From Vibrio sp. SS-MA-C1-2 (GTDB lineage: Bacteria; Pseudomonadota; Gammaproteobacteria; Enterobacterales; Vibrionaceae), in NCBI RefSeq assembly GCF_021513135.1, contig NZ_CP090981.1, positions 1,612,001 to 1,676,000 of the forward strand: a DNA stretch of 64,000 nucleotides, given 5' to 3'. Of this stretch, positions 55,283-64,000 are shown piece by piece. A program made the position numbers and the translations under genes. The notes under the pieces were generated by a model. The model saw only the letters and a list, made by a program, of their open reading frames with translations, ran no database searches and had not been told where the DNA came from. How positions within the stretch are numbered: the first letter of the stretch is position 1; every line of letters begins with the position of its first letter.

Positions 55283-55338
55283 GTTAATATTATTCACTTT
55301 TCGCCGACGAATAACTCACATTATTTTGAGGATAATCT

Positions 55339-56214
55339 TTAATGATGGGATAAATGATCAGATAAGTAATCCATCAATAATTTGACCTTAAAAGAGAGGT
55401 GACGGTTTTGTGGGTAGAGCGCCCAAATCCCTTCATCTTGTGATTTGAAATCTTGTAAGATTCTTTTCAGTTCTCCATCTAAGACGGCTTGTTCAAGATA
55501 GTAATTAGGTAATTGTACAATGCCTAATCCTTTTTTTGCCGCATCTAATAAAGCGATACCACTGCTACAAGAAAGACGCCCTGATACTTTTAGCTTTTGT
55601 TCTTTTTTTGCTATTCTGCAACGCCAAAAAGGGTAAGTTCCTAATAGACATTGATGATCCTTTAGTTGAGATGGATGAGTAGGCTCATCATATTTATCTA
55701 AATATTGCGGTGATGCACAGATAGAAAGTGTCCGTTTGCCTATCTGTTTTGCCATCATGCTTGAGCTTTCTAAGTGACCTAATCGAATCGCGAGATCTAA
55801 ATTATTTTCATGAAGATCGACTTTTTTATTGGTTAATTGAACCATAATCTCAATATCAGGATAAAGCCGCATAAAATTATTAATCAAGGGGAGAATATAG
55901 CGCTCACCGTAAGAGACAGGTACAGTCAGCTTAATTTTTCCTTGTGGGCTTTGTTGCAAATTGGTCATCGCCATTTCAGCACTTTCTAATCCATCTAATA
56001 ACTCTCGTGCATGTTGATAATAGATTTGTCCTTCTTCAGTTAAAGAGACTTTTCTTGTTGTACGATAAAAAAGTTTTATATTGAGTCGCTTTTCTAATGC
56101 CGAAATTTGTCGACTTACTTGTGCTGTTGATATCGATAATGCCCTTGCCGCTTCGGTAAAGCTGTCTCTTTCAGCTACGTAGACAAACTCAGTCATGCCT
56201 TCCCATAAATACAT
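55339..56214 (-). CDS. LysR family regulator divergent from frmA
   Basis: The protein (292 residues from ATG 56214) has a LysR HTH (about 3-60, 'DSFTEAARALSISTAQVSRQ') and substrate-binding domain (about 85-285). ATG 56214 with agg seven bases before gives the usual 'MYLWEGMTEFVYVAERDSFT' beginning; the earlier in-frame start at 56292 would extend through the operator-like palindrome. It is divergent from formaldehyde-detoxification genes and probably regulates them. Confidence 0.87.
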   Translation of the reverse strand: MYLWEGMTEFVYVAERDSFTEAARALSISTAQVSRQISALEKRLNIKLFYRTTRKVSLTEEGQIYYQHARELLDGLESAEMAMTNLQQSPQGKIKLTVPVSYGERYILPLINNFMRLYPDIEIMVQLTNKKVDLHENNLDLAIRLGHLESSSMMAKQIGKRTLSICASPQYLDKYDEPTHPSQLKDHQCLLGTYPFWRCRIAKKEQKLKVSGRLSCSSGIALLDAAKKGLGIVQLPNYYLEQAVLDGELKRILQDFKSQDEGIWALYPQNRHLSFKVKLLMDYLSDHLSHH

Positions 56215-56280
56215 ACAGATACCTATCAACAAAAAATGATTTTTATTATTACTACTCAGTAAAAGTGAATTGTAAAATAG

Positions 56281-56317
56281 CACTATTATCATTAAATGAG
56301 AAATAAATATAATAGTG
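56281..56317. promoter_or_regulatory. Inverted repeat in the LysR-frmA divergent region
   Basis: The arms cactattat (56281-56289) and ataatagtg (56309-56317) are perfect 9-bp inverted copies 19 bases apart. It is a candidate site for the LysR protein. Confidence 0.45.
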
Positions 56318-56362
56318 GATAAAGTGAATAGTCTATGAATTGATTAGACTTATTTAAAATAA

Positions 56363-57589
<1,227 letters not shown>

Positions 57590-57596
57590 ATATTCG

Positions 57597-58451
57597 ATGA
57601 CTATTGAACTTGTGAGTGAAAACCGTGCTTTTGGCGGTTGGCAAAAACAATATTCTCATCAATCGACAGTCTTGAAGTGTGGAATGCGCTTTGCTATCTA
57701 TTTACCACCAGAAGCAGAGAAGGGAAGTGAAGTTCCGGTTGTCTACTGGCTCTCAGGGTTAACCTGTACTGATGAGAATTTTATGCAAAAGGCAGGGGCA
57801 TTGCGTGTTGCTGCTGAATTAGGGATTGCGATTGTTGCGCCTGATACCAGTCCTCGTGGTGAAGGTGTGCCTGATGATCCAGATTCAAGTTATGATTTTG
57901 GTTTAGGGGCGGGATTTTATCTAAATGCAACGCAAGCACCATGGGATCAACATTATCAGATGTATGATTATGTGGTTGATGAATTGGTCAGTGTCGTTGA
58001 AGCGAACTTCCCAGTTAGTCAGCAACGGTCGATTAGTGGACACTCAATGGGTGGACACGGTGCACTATCCATTGCGCTAAAAAATCCTGAAAAGTATTGC
58101 TCAGCGACGGCATTTAGTCCGATTGTTAATCCAATGGTTGTACCTTGGGGTATTAAAGCCTTTAGCAACTATTTAGGTGATGACCCGCAATTATGGGCGC
58201 AATATGATAGTTGTGAATTGATGAAGTCAGCAAAAGAGACAGTTCCTATGCTGGTGGATCAGGGTGACGCAGATAACTTCTTAGTTGAACAGTTAAAGCC
58301 TGAGAATTTACAAGCGGTGGCAGATGACGTGAGCTATCCATTGCAACTAAGGATGCAAGCTGGATATGATCACTCTTATTACTTTATTGCTAGCTTTATA
58401 GAAGAACATTTACGCTTCCATAAAGTACACTTTACTGTTAATCGTAAATAA
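57597..58451 (+). CDS. fghA: S-formylglutathione hydrolase
   Basis: This 284-residue esterase-D-type serine hydrolase releases formate and glutathione. The nucleophile motif is '[13 protein letters not shown]' (Ser about residue 149). The oxyanion block '[13 protein letters not shown]' and the Asp and His of '[15 protein letters not shown]' and '[13 protein letters not shown]' complete the triad. ATG 57597 is preferred over an upstream in-frame start inside frmA. The pair completes the glutathione-dependent formaldehyde pathway. Confidence 0.94.
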   Translation: MTIELVSENRAFGGWQKQYSHQSTVLKCGMRFAIYLPPEAEKGSEVPVVYWLSGLTCTDENFMQKAGALRVAAELGIAIVAPDTSPRGEGVPDDPDSSYDFGLGAGFYLNATQAPWDQHYQMYDYVVDELVSVVEANFPVSQQRSISGHSMGGHGALSIALKNPEKYCSATAFSPIVNPMVVPWGIKAFSNYLGDDPQLWAQYDSCELMKSAKETVPMLVDQGDADNFLVEQLKPENLQAVADDVSYPLQLRMQAGYDHSYYFIASFIEEHLRFHKVHFTVNRK

Positions 58452-58470
58452 ATCTTGTAAAAAACCAATA

Positions 58471-58530
58471 AAAAAAGCCCACATCCCTTACTCATTATTA
58501 GTGTAAGGGGTATGTGGGCTTTTTATTTTC
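58471..58530. terminator. Bidirectional terminator between fghA and torA
   Basis: A long hairpin (aaaaagcccacat with atgtgggcttttt, extended by pairs in the ccctta / taaggg part) separates convergent genes and has T-runs on both strands. Confidence 0.85.
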
Positions 58531-58563
58531 AGCTAAAACGCTGATTTATCTTAATGGAAAAGA

Positions 58564-61014
58564 TTAAGCATTTTTCGGTGGATTGAACGCCGTTAGTGTT
58601 GGCGCAGTTCCAGTGAATTTCTCAATTTTAACCAAAGAAGAGTTAGCAACACAACCGTTCGCTAGCTGAGACGTAGGAATCGCATCAGTTAGTACGTTTG
58701 GCGCACCATTCTTACAAAGACCATCAGTCTCATTCTGGTCAGGCCATGCACCTTCATGGATACATACCGTACCTTGCTTGATTCCATCAGTCACATGTGC
58801 ACCCACAAGAACTTGACCACGACCATTAAATGCACGAACTAAATCGCCATCTTTAATGCCACGTGCTTTTGCATCTTCAACGTGAATAGTAATAGGTTCA
58901 CGGTTTGCAACGGCATAAAGCTCACGAAGTTTTGCGTAGTTTAGCTGGCTGTGTAGACGGTGAGCAGCATGGGCTGTCATTAGCTGAAGTTCACCCTCTT
59001 TCGCAGAACCAACCCACTCTGTAGGTGCAATCCATGATGCGTGTGGAGGACAATCTTCGTAACCAAAGCCTTCGATCGTCTTAGAGTAAAGTTCAATTTT
59101 ACCACTTGGCGTACCCAGCGCATTCACGATAGGGTCTTGACGGAACTCTGCATGACGAACAAATTGTTGGTTTTTCTTGTTGATCTTCATTTCAATCAGT
59201 TCATTTTTCTTCCAGAACTGACCAAAGTTAGGCATACGGATACGTTGTTTACGCGCACCTTTTTGAGCAGTCTCATAGAAACCCACTAACCAATCCATTT
59301 CAGTTTTGCCTTCAGTAAAGACATCACGACCTTGGCCTGGTTTTAGTAGTTCAGACATATCTGCAAATACATCGAAATCGTTACGAGATTCGAACTGAGG
59401 CTCAACCACTTGCTTCATTGGTACAAGATGCTGATTACTGTAGTCACCGGTCATTGTCATATCATTACGCTCAAAAGAGGTCGTGATAGGTAGAACGATA
59501 TCGGCATGTTTTGCTGCTGCTGTCCAGTAAGGTTCAGAGATAATAGTCATCTCTGGCTTCTGCCATGCTTTCGCTAAACGGTTAGTATCTTGGTGATGAG
59601 TAAAGTTACCACCGCCTGCCCACCAGATCATCTTAATTTCTGGGTAAGTTAACTCTTTACCATTGTGTTGGTATTTCTTACCTGGGTTTTCAAGCGCATC
59701 AGTAATACGAGCCACTGGGAAAGCATTAACTGCGCCAGAAACAGCCCAATCATTACCAGCAGAAGAACCACCACCGATTGACGCAGAAATTGCCGGTAAT
59801 ACACCCGCATCGCGAGTTGGGTTACCACCGTTAGAGTAGTGGTAAGATAGACCGAAACCACCACCTGGTAGACCAATTTGACCTAGCATAGAAGCTAATG
59901 TCGCGATCATCCAATGTTTTTGTTCGCCGTATTGTTGACGCTGCATACCCCAACCCGCCATAAGCATGGTTCGGTTTTGGCTAAAGATGTCCGCTAGCAC
60001 TTCAATTTGTTTCGCTGGAACACCGGTAATGTCAGATGCCCACTCAGGTGTCTTAGGTGTTTTATCTGTTTTACCTAGTAGGTAAGCTTCAAACTTGTCG
60101 TAGCCTGTTGTGTACTTATCTAGGAATGCTTTATCGTGTTTACCTTTACTCACTAAAGAGTGAGCAACACCCAGCATTAATGCGACATCTGTCCCAGCGT
60201 TCGGTGCAATCCATTCTGCTTTATCACCGAAGAAATCGATAGTTTCAGAGCGAATTGGATCGATAGCAATAATTGTTTTTTTAGTCTGCTTAAGCTGGTT
60301 GAAGAACTCAATACCTTGGCAGTCCGTACTTGACCATGCGATTTTTAAGGTATTCATTGGGTTCATGCCCCAAAGAACCACAACATCACTGTTTTCTAAA
60401 ATAACAGGGTACGTTGTTTGCTGTTCATAAACTTCAATCGAGCCCATAACATGCGGCATGATAACCTGAGCTGCACCGGTAGAGTAATCACCTAGGTGAC
60501 CAGAGTAACCGCCAGCCATGCTCATGTAACGTTGCAGCAGTGTTTGAGCTTTATGTAAAATACCACTTGAACGCCAACCGTAAGAGCCTGCGAATACCGA
60601 TTCTGCACCGCTCTCTTGACGAATACGCATATGTTGTTCATGGATCAGCTTATAAGCTTCATCCCAAGATACGCGAACGAACTCATCTTTACCACGCTTG
60701 CCATCTGGCTTACCTGGGTTATCTAAGAAGCCTTTACGTACCATTGGGTATTTGATACGTGCTTTAGTGTGTACCTGATCAGGTGCCGTTGTTTGCAGGC
60801 TGTTCGGTACACTTTGTGCTAATGCGTTAGTTGAAGAGATGATTTTACCATCTTTAGTTTCAACAAGCATTGGCCCCCAACGACCCGCAGTTAATACTGC
60901 TGAGCCTGTGCGAGTTTGTGCAGATGCAGTCATTGGAACGATAGAGGTAATAGCAACGGCACCAGCAGTTGCACCTACTCCTTTCATAAATCCACGGCGA
61001 GATAGTTCTGTCAT
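58564..61014 (-). CDS. torA: Trimethylamine-N-oxide reductase, molybdopterin catalytic subunit
   Basis: This periplasmic molybdoenzyme of 816 residues reduces TMAO to trimethylamine in anaerobic respiration. A twin-arginine signal '[15 protein letters not shown]' (Arg6-Arg7) directs folded export. Molybdopterin blocks include '[20 protein letters not shown]', '[17 protein letters not shown]', with the Mo-coordinating Ser in the latter, and '[14 protein letters not shown]'-like segments. The gene follows torC at 22 bases. No torD chaperone is seen downstream, where fghA is convergent. Confidence 0.95.
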   Translation of the reverse strand: MTELSRRGFMKGVGATAGAVAITSIVPMTASAQTRTGSAVLTAGRWGPMLVETKDGKIISSTNALAQSVPNSLQTTAPDQVHTKARIKYPMVRKGFLDNPGKPDGKRGKDEFVRVSWDEAYKLIHEQHMRIRQESGAESVFAGSYGWRSSGILHKAQTLLQRYMSMAGGYSGHLGDYSTGAAQVIMPHVMGSIEVYEQQTTYPVILENSDVVVLWGMNPMNTLKIAWSSTDCQGIEFFNQLKQTKKTIIAIDPIRSETIDFFGDKAEWIAPNAGTDVALMLGVAHSLVSKGKHDKAFLDKYTTGYDKFEAYLLGKTDKTPKTPEWASDITGVPAKQIEVLADIFSQNRTMLMAGWGMQRQQYGEQKHWMIATLASMLGQIGLPGGGFGLSYHYSNGGNPTRDAGVLPAISASIGGGSSAGNDWAVSGAVNAFPVARITDALENPGKKYQHNGKELTYPEIKMIWWAGGGNFTHHQDTNRLAKAWQKPEMTIISEPYWTAAAKHADIVLPITTSFERNDMTMTGDYSNQHLVPMKQVVEPQFESRNDFDVFADMSELLKPGQGRDVFTEGKTEMDWLVGFYETAQKGARKQRIRMPNFGQFWKKNELIEMKINKKNQQFVRHAEFRQDPIVNALGTPSGKIELYSKTIEGFGYEDCPPHASWIAPTEWVGSAKEGELQLMTAHAAHRLHSQLNYAKLRELYAVANREPITIHVEDAKARGIKDGDLVRAFNGRGQVLVGAHVTDGIKQGTVCIHEGAWPDQNETDGLCKNGAPNVLTDAIPTSQLANGCVANSSLVKIEKFTGTAPTLTAFNPPKNA

Positions 61015-61036
61015 GATTGAACTCCTAATTTATTTA

Positions 61037-62128
61037 TTATTTTTTTGCGTCTTTCGCGTGATACTGGAAGAACTTAGTTAAAATTTCTAAATCTAAATCT
61101 GAGATATCGGTACGGGCACCCATACCTTTTGCTACTGATGGCCATGCATTGACAGTAAAGTGATTTGCATGGATTTTCGCGTGACACGTTGAACAATAAA
61201 CGGTGTCTAATTGCTCTGCATATTCCCATAAAGGCTCTAGGTCAGATAATACCGGGGTATCGATATCGGCAGTTAAAGTGACAGGGCGCCATTTATTACC
61301 GTAATCATCGGTAGACTCTTCACCTTGTTTAACGGCTTTCGTTCCTTTTTCAGTTAAGCTTGCAATGATTGCTCGCTTACCTTTATCGAGATAAATAACT
61401 TGTTCAGCTCCTGCCATTTGATAACCATCAATTTCAATTTGGCGCTTATCACCTTCAACGTTAGTCACTTTTAGTTTTGTTGCAGGATTAATGGTACCTA
61501 AATCACCCATTGGTGTTGGTTGAACTGGATAAACTGTCGTTGCTTTTGGATCAGCTGACTTTGTTAGATCAATTAAGTGATCAAACGCAGATGAATCCAT
61601 CTCTAACTCAGGTGGGAAGTGAGCAACACCTTTATGACAATCGATACATGTTTGATTGTTTTCTTGACCATATTGGTGCATTTTCGCCGCATCTTTTGAC
61701 TGCTCATAAGTATCCATCGCATCAAATGTGTGACAAGAACGACAAGTCGCTGAATCATTAGCTTTTAATTGAGCCCAAACACTTTCAGCCATCTCTAAAC
61801 GATGCGCTTCGTATTTCTCTTCGGTGTCGATTTTACCGGTCACAAATTCGTGATAGATATCTTTGGTTGCTTTTAATTTAGTTACGATAAAGCCGATAGG
61901 ATCGGTTGGTACGTGACAATCTGAACATTCAGCACGAATACCTTTGGCATTACTAAAGTGGATAGAACCTTGATACTCTTCATAAGGGGTAGTCATAGTG
62001 TGGCAAGAGATACAAAATTCAGTACTAGAAGTTTTCTCCATGACATATGCAGTACCTCCTAGCGTTATCCAACCAACTGCGATACCGATTACGGCGATGA
62101 GTGCAATGGTACGTTTTTTTATTGTCAT
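61037..62128 (-). CDS. torC: Pentahaem c-type cytochrome TorC
   Basis: This 363-residue NapC/NirT-family quinol dehydrogenase feeds electrons to TorA. An N-terminal membrane anchor (about 8-30) is followed by five CxxCH haem motifs: CISCH, CSDCH, CRSCH, CIDCH and, in the C-terminal TorC-specific domain, CSTCH. 'EFCISCHTMTTPYEEYQGSI' is the typical first-haem context. It is the first gene of the torCA operon. Confidence 0.94.
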   Translation of the reverse strand: MTIKKRTIALIAVIGIAVGWITLGGTAYVMEKTSSTEFCISCHTMTTPYEEYQGSIHFSNAKGIRAECSDCHVPTDPIGFIVTKLKATKDIYHEFVTGKIDTEEKYEAHRLEMAESVWAQLKANDSATCRSCHTFDAMDTYEQSKDAAKMHQYGQENNQTCIDCHKGVAHFPPELEMDSSAFDHLIDLTKSADPKATTVYPVQPTPMGDLGTINPATKLKVTNVEGDKRQIEIDGYQMAGAEQVIYLDKGKRAIIASLTEKGTKAVKQGEESTDDYGNKWRPVTLTADIDTPVLSDLEPLWEYAEQLDTVYCSTCHAKIHANHFTVNAWPSVAKGMGARTDISDLDLEILTKFFQYHAKDAKK

Positions 62129-62315
62129 TAGATCCTCATTACTGGGTATTAAGTGTTATATTTAATTAGGTATCAAGAAGTACCTATAAACTGTGGCAGA
62201 GTATAGGTCGAGATGGTTACATTGTCTAAGGTGAGAAAATAAAATGAGTTATAAATCGGATTAATTGTGATATGAATCTTGTTTTAGATATTTTTGTTTT
62301 TTTTCTATTCTTTTC

Positions 62316-62329
62316 TTGATTTATATCAA
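62316..62329. promoter_or_regulatory. FNR box candidate in the torC upstream region
   Basis: The sequence ttgatttatatcaa fits TTGAT-N4-ATCAA perfectly. It lies 188 bases before torC and 169 before the DUF4056 gene in a 369-bp divergent region, otherwise free of genes. Confidence 0.55.
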
Positions 62330-62497
62330 CGTATTATCGTTACTAATTGTGGTTTATCAAGAAGATGTCGTTTTTATTGATATTTAAGTTATGTTGTTAA
62401 TTAGATTATTGTTGATCAACATTATTTCTTTTCATCAAGTTAAATTTATTTTATTGGCTATCCTATTTATTCTTAATTATTTACTGAGAATAGGTCA

Positions 62498-63745
62498 ATG
62501 CTCTCCAAAGCCACTATTAAATTATCAATTTCTGCATCATTATTGGTTACTTTAATTGGATGTACATCCGTAGATAGCTGGGATGCATCAACAGAACCTA
62601 GTCATCATGAAATTGAAGCTGTTCTCGATAATAAGGGGGCCGTAGAGAGATCTTATTATATTAATCCTACCTTGATGCCTAAATTGATCGTTCCGCAAAA
62701 TACCCGTCCATGTTGTATTTTTGGTGATCAGCAAAAAGTTGCTGTTGCATCAATACCGATTCCTTGGTTTAAACTGAACAATATCGTTGAACTTGAGGGG
62801 ATTGGACCTCATACTTTTGCGGGCGGAGTCTATTCATATACTTTAGGTATAAACTCGTCAACAGGCCGCTCTGGTAGTGAGAATAATGGTTTAATTTATA
62901 CTCAAAAAGGGGGCTTTATTGATCTTGCTCACTTAAGAGACAGTGCGGATGATACGATGGGATTATTTTTTGAAGTATTAGCACATCTTGGTCGTGAACA
63001 TACGATCAAATTACCTGGAGAAATAGGTAAGCGATATGTTGAAATGAAACCTTTTGATGTTGAACCGCTATCAGATAAAGATAAATGGATTATTGCGGCT
63101 TATATTTCCGCACGCGTGTCATACTTTAAAGCAGAAACTCATGAAATAGCACAATGGGTGGGTTATGGTATCTTTCCTGGGTGGTCAGAAGAAGAGTCAG
63201 CATTTTCATTAGAAGATTTATATTCTAATATGTTGGGCGCGAAAATTGCGCTTCACTTGATATTAGAAAATGATATCTTAAGCAAAGACCAATATAACCG
63301 TAATATGACACTTTATATTAATGGTATATTAAAGCAATTAGGTGCGGTAGATAAGTCTCAATCAAAAGCTGTGATGTCAGCTGTCGATGGCACTTGGTGG
63401 AACTCTGAAGAGTATGTGCCCAATAAACAATTTCTGTTAAAACGAAACTTTAAATTTGGAAGTGAACAAACTCCTGCATTATTACCGATAGATAATACGG
63501 GTAATAACCTTGAATTAATTCGTTATGCAAACACTAAACCTGAAGTGCTCTCAATTCCGAAGTATTATCATGATATTGACTTGGATAGTATTGCAACTTT
63601 ACAAATGAAAATTGATACAAAGTATTATGAAAAATTTTCAGGGATCCCAGCATCTTACTGGAGTGGTAACATCTCATATCGAAAACTAGCAGAATTAGTG
63701 AAGCAAATTCAAAAAATAGATGTAGATTTTAGTCACTCTAATTAA
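62498..63745 (+). CDS. DUF4056 lipoprotein
   Basis: The 415-residue product has a lipoprotein signal ending in 'LIGC' (Cys22), so it is envelope-anchored. 'GGFIDLAHLRDSADDT' and 'WVGYGIFPGWSEEESAFSLE' followed by 'LYSNMLGAKIALHLI' resemble the DUF4056 family, which contains a conserved His/Asp/Arg cluster and has unknown function. It is divergent from torCA and is followed by ERIC-like repeats. Confidence 0.72.
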   Translation: MLSKATIKLSISASLLVTLIGCTSVDSWDASTEPSHHEIEAVLDNKGAVERSYYINPTLMPKLIVPQNTRPCCIFGDQQKVAVASIPIPWFKLNNIVELEGIGPHTFAGGVYSYTLGINSSTGRSGSENNGLIYTQKGGFIDLAHLRDSADDTMGLFFEVLAHLGREHTIKLPGEIGKRYVEMKPFDVEPLSDKDKWIIAAYISARVSYFKAETHEIAQWVGYGIFPGWSEEESAFSLEDLYSNMLGAKIALHLILENDILSKDQYNRNMTLYINGILKQLGAVDKSQSKAVMSAVDGTWWNSEEYVPNKQFLLKRNFKFGSEQTPALLPIDNTGNNLELIRYANTKPEVLSIPKYYHDIDLDSIATLQMKIDTKYYEKFSGIPASYWSGNISYRKLAELVKQIQKIDVDFSHSN

Positions 63746-63761
63746 ATGAAATCATATTGTG

Positions 63762-63908
63762 GGTATATCTTTTATATTCAAAATTGATAGGTTGTTGACT
63801 GCATTTATTCTACCCAATCATATAGCCTATACCCTTCATACTTGAAGTCGCTAGGTTGTTGGCTGCATTGATTTGTAGCCAATTAACTGCTTCATTTTTT
63901 TAGGTATA
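63762..63908 (+). repeat. Two nested/tandem ERIC-like copies
   Basis: A first copy starts near 'tatatcttttatattcaaaa' and keeps 'ttgataggttgttgactgca' and the 'cccaatcatatagcctatac' centre. A second begins at 'tacccttcatacttgaagtc' (63830) and has a short right end 'gccaattaactgcttcattt'. One element seems to have inserted in, or joined to, the other. Confidence 0.6.
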
Positions 63909-64000
63909 GGCGTTATATCAATAGTCGATTAAGTTATTTTTAATCTCGTTTCCATAAAACATGGCAGTATTTCTTGTCAGTTTCACGGCTAATTAACAGA

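Noticed and set aside
55299-55333. Further ERIC-like fragment (ttcgccgacgaataactcac)
   Set aside because: The similarity is too short and has too many changes to be counted as a family member.

Overview
The window looks like chromosome of a low-GC marine member of the Vibrionaceae, most likely Photobacterium. The species cannot be fixed from the sequence. The grounds are the gene set (torCA, kbl-tdh, a long-type purC, TyrR-type and PurR-type operators, frmA-fghA with a LysR regulator), the AT-rich base composition judged by eye, and many copies of a ~125 bp ERIC-like imperfect palindrome. There are no rRNA or tRNA genes, no CRISPR array and no prophage.

Layout. 1-6.4 kb: the 3' part of a very large Ig-repeat surface protein that enters from the left edge, a nucleoside hydrolase whose N-terminal catalytic motif lies across a frame break, a complete ISL3-family insertion sequence with a perfect 8-bp target duplication, and a DUF6279 lipoprotein. 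6.6-8.3 kb: SOS-type umuDC. 8.4-12.3 kb: an alpha-glucoside PTS permease and GH4 phospho-glucosidase with a divergent GntR regulator. 12.4-20.3 kb: ASCH protein, acetyltransferase, FAD oxidoreductase, a DsbA-like protein with an unusual CGNC centre, an NSS transporter and a cytosolic 5'-nucleotidase, with ERIC-like repeats between them. 20.5-30.4 kb: an accessory-looking membrane region with three successive pairs of small inner-membrane protein plus HlyD-type membrane-fusion protein, two of them overlapping as TAATG, together with AraC and LysR regulators, a DUF4136 lipoprotein and a predicted outer-membrane barrel. 30.5-37.2 kb: a cNMP/CBS/DUF294 protein, a DnaQ-like exonuclease, and a purine permease with adenine deaminase. 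37.3-43 kb: a solute:Na+ symporter, and an MFS transporter/SnoaL-like/LacI module that looks like an uncharacterised catabolic locus. 43-48.2 kb: threonine degradation (kbl-tdh), bactofilin, purC and a glycerophosphodiesterase. 48.2-49 kb: a MazEF-type toxin-antitoxin pair with a frame break in each gene. 49-55.2 kb: NYN protein, dbpA, NhaC antiporter, DUF2786 protein and tyrP. 55.3-63.7 kb: formaldehyde detoxification (LysR, frmA, fghA), TMAO respiration (torC-torA) and a DUF4056 lipoprotein.

The most unusual points are the triple small-membrane-protein/HlyD array without any transporter or outer-membrane channel in the operons, three separate genes interrupted at poly-A tracts, the ERIC-like family including a copy that seems to have become a transcription terminator, and the MFS/SnoaL/LacI module. 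Regulator sites read by eye (LexA, CRP, PurR, TyrR, FNR) agree with the functions of the genes next to them.
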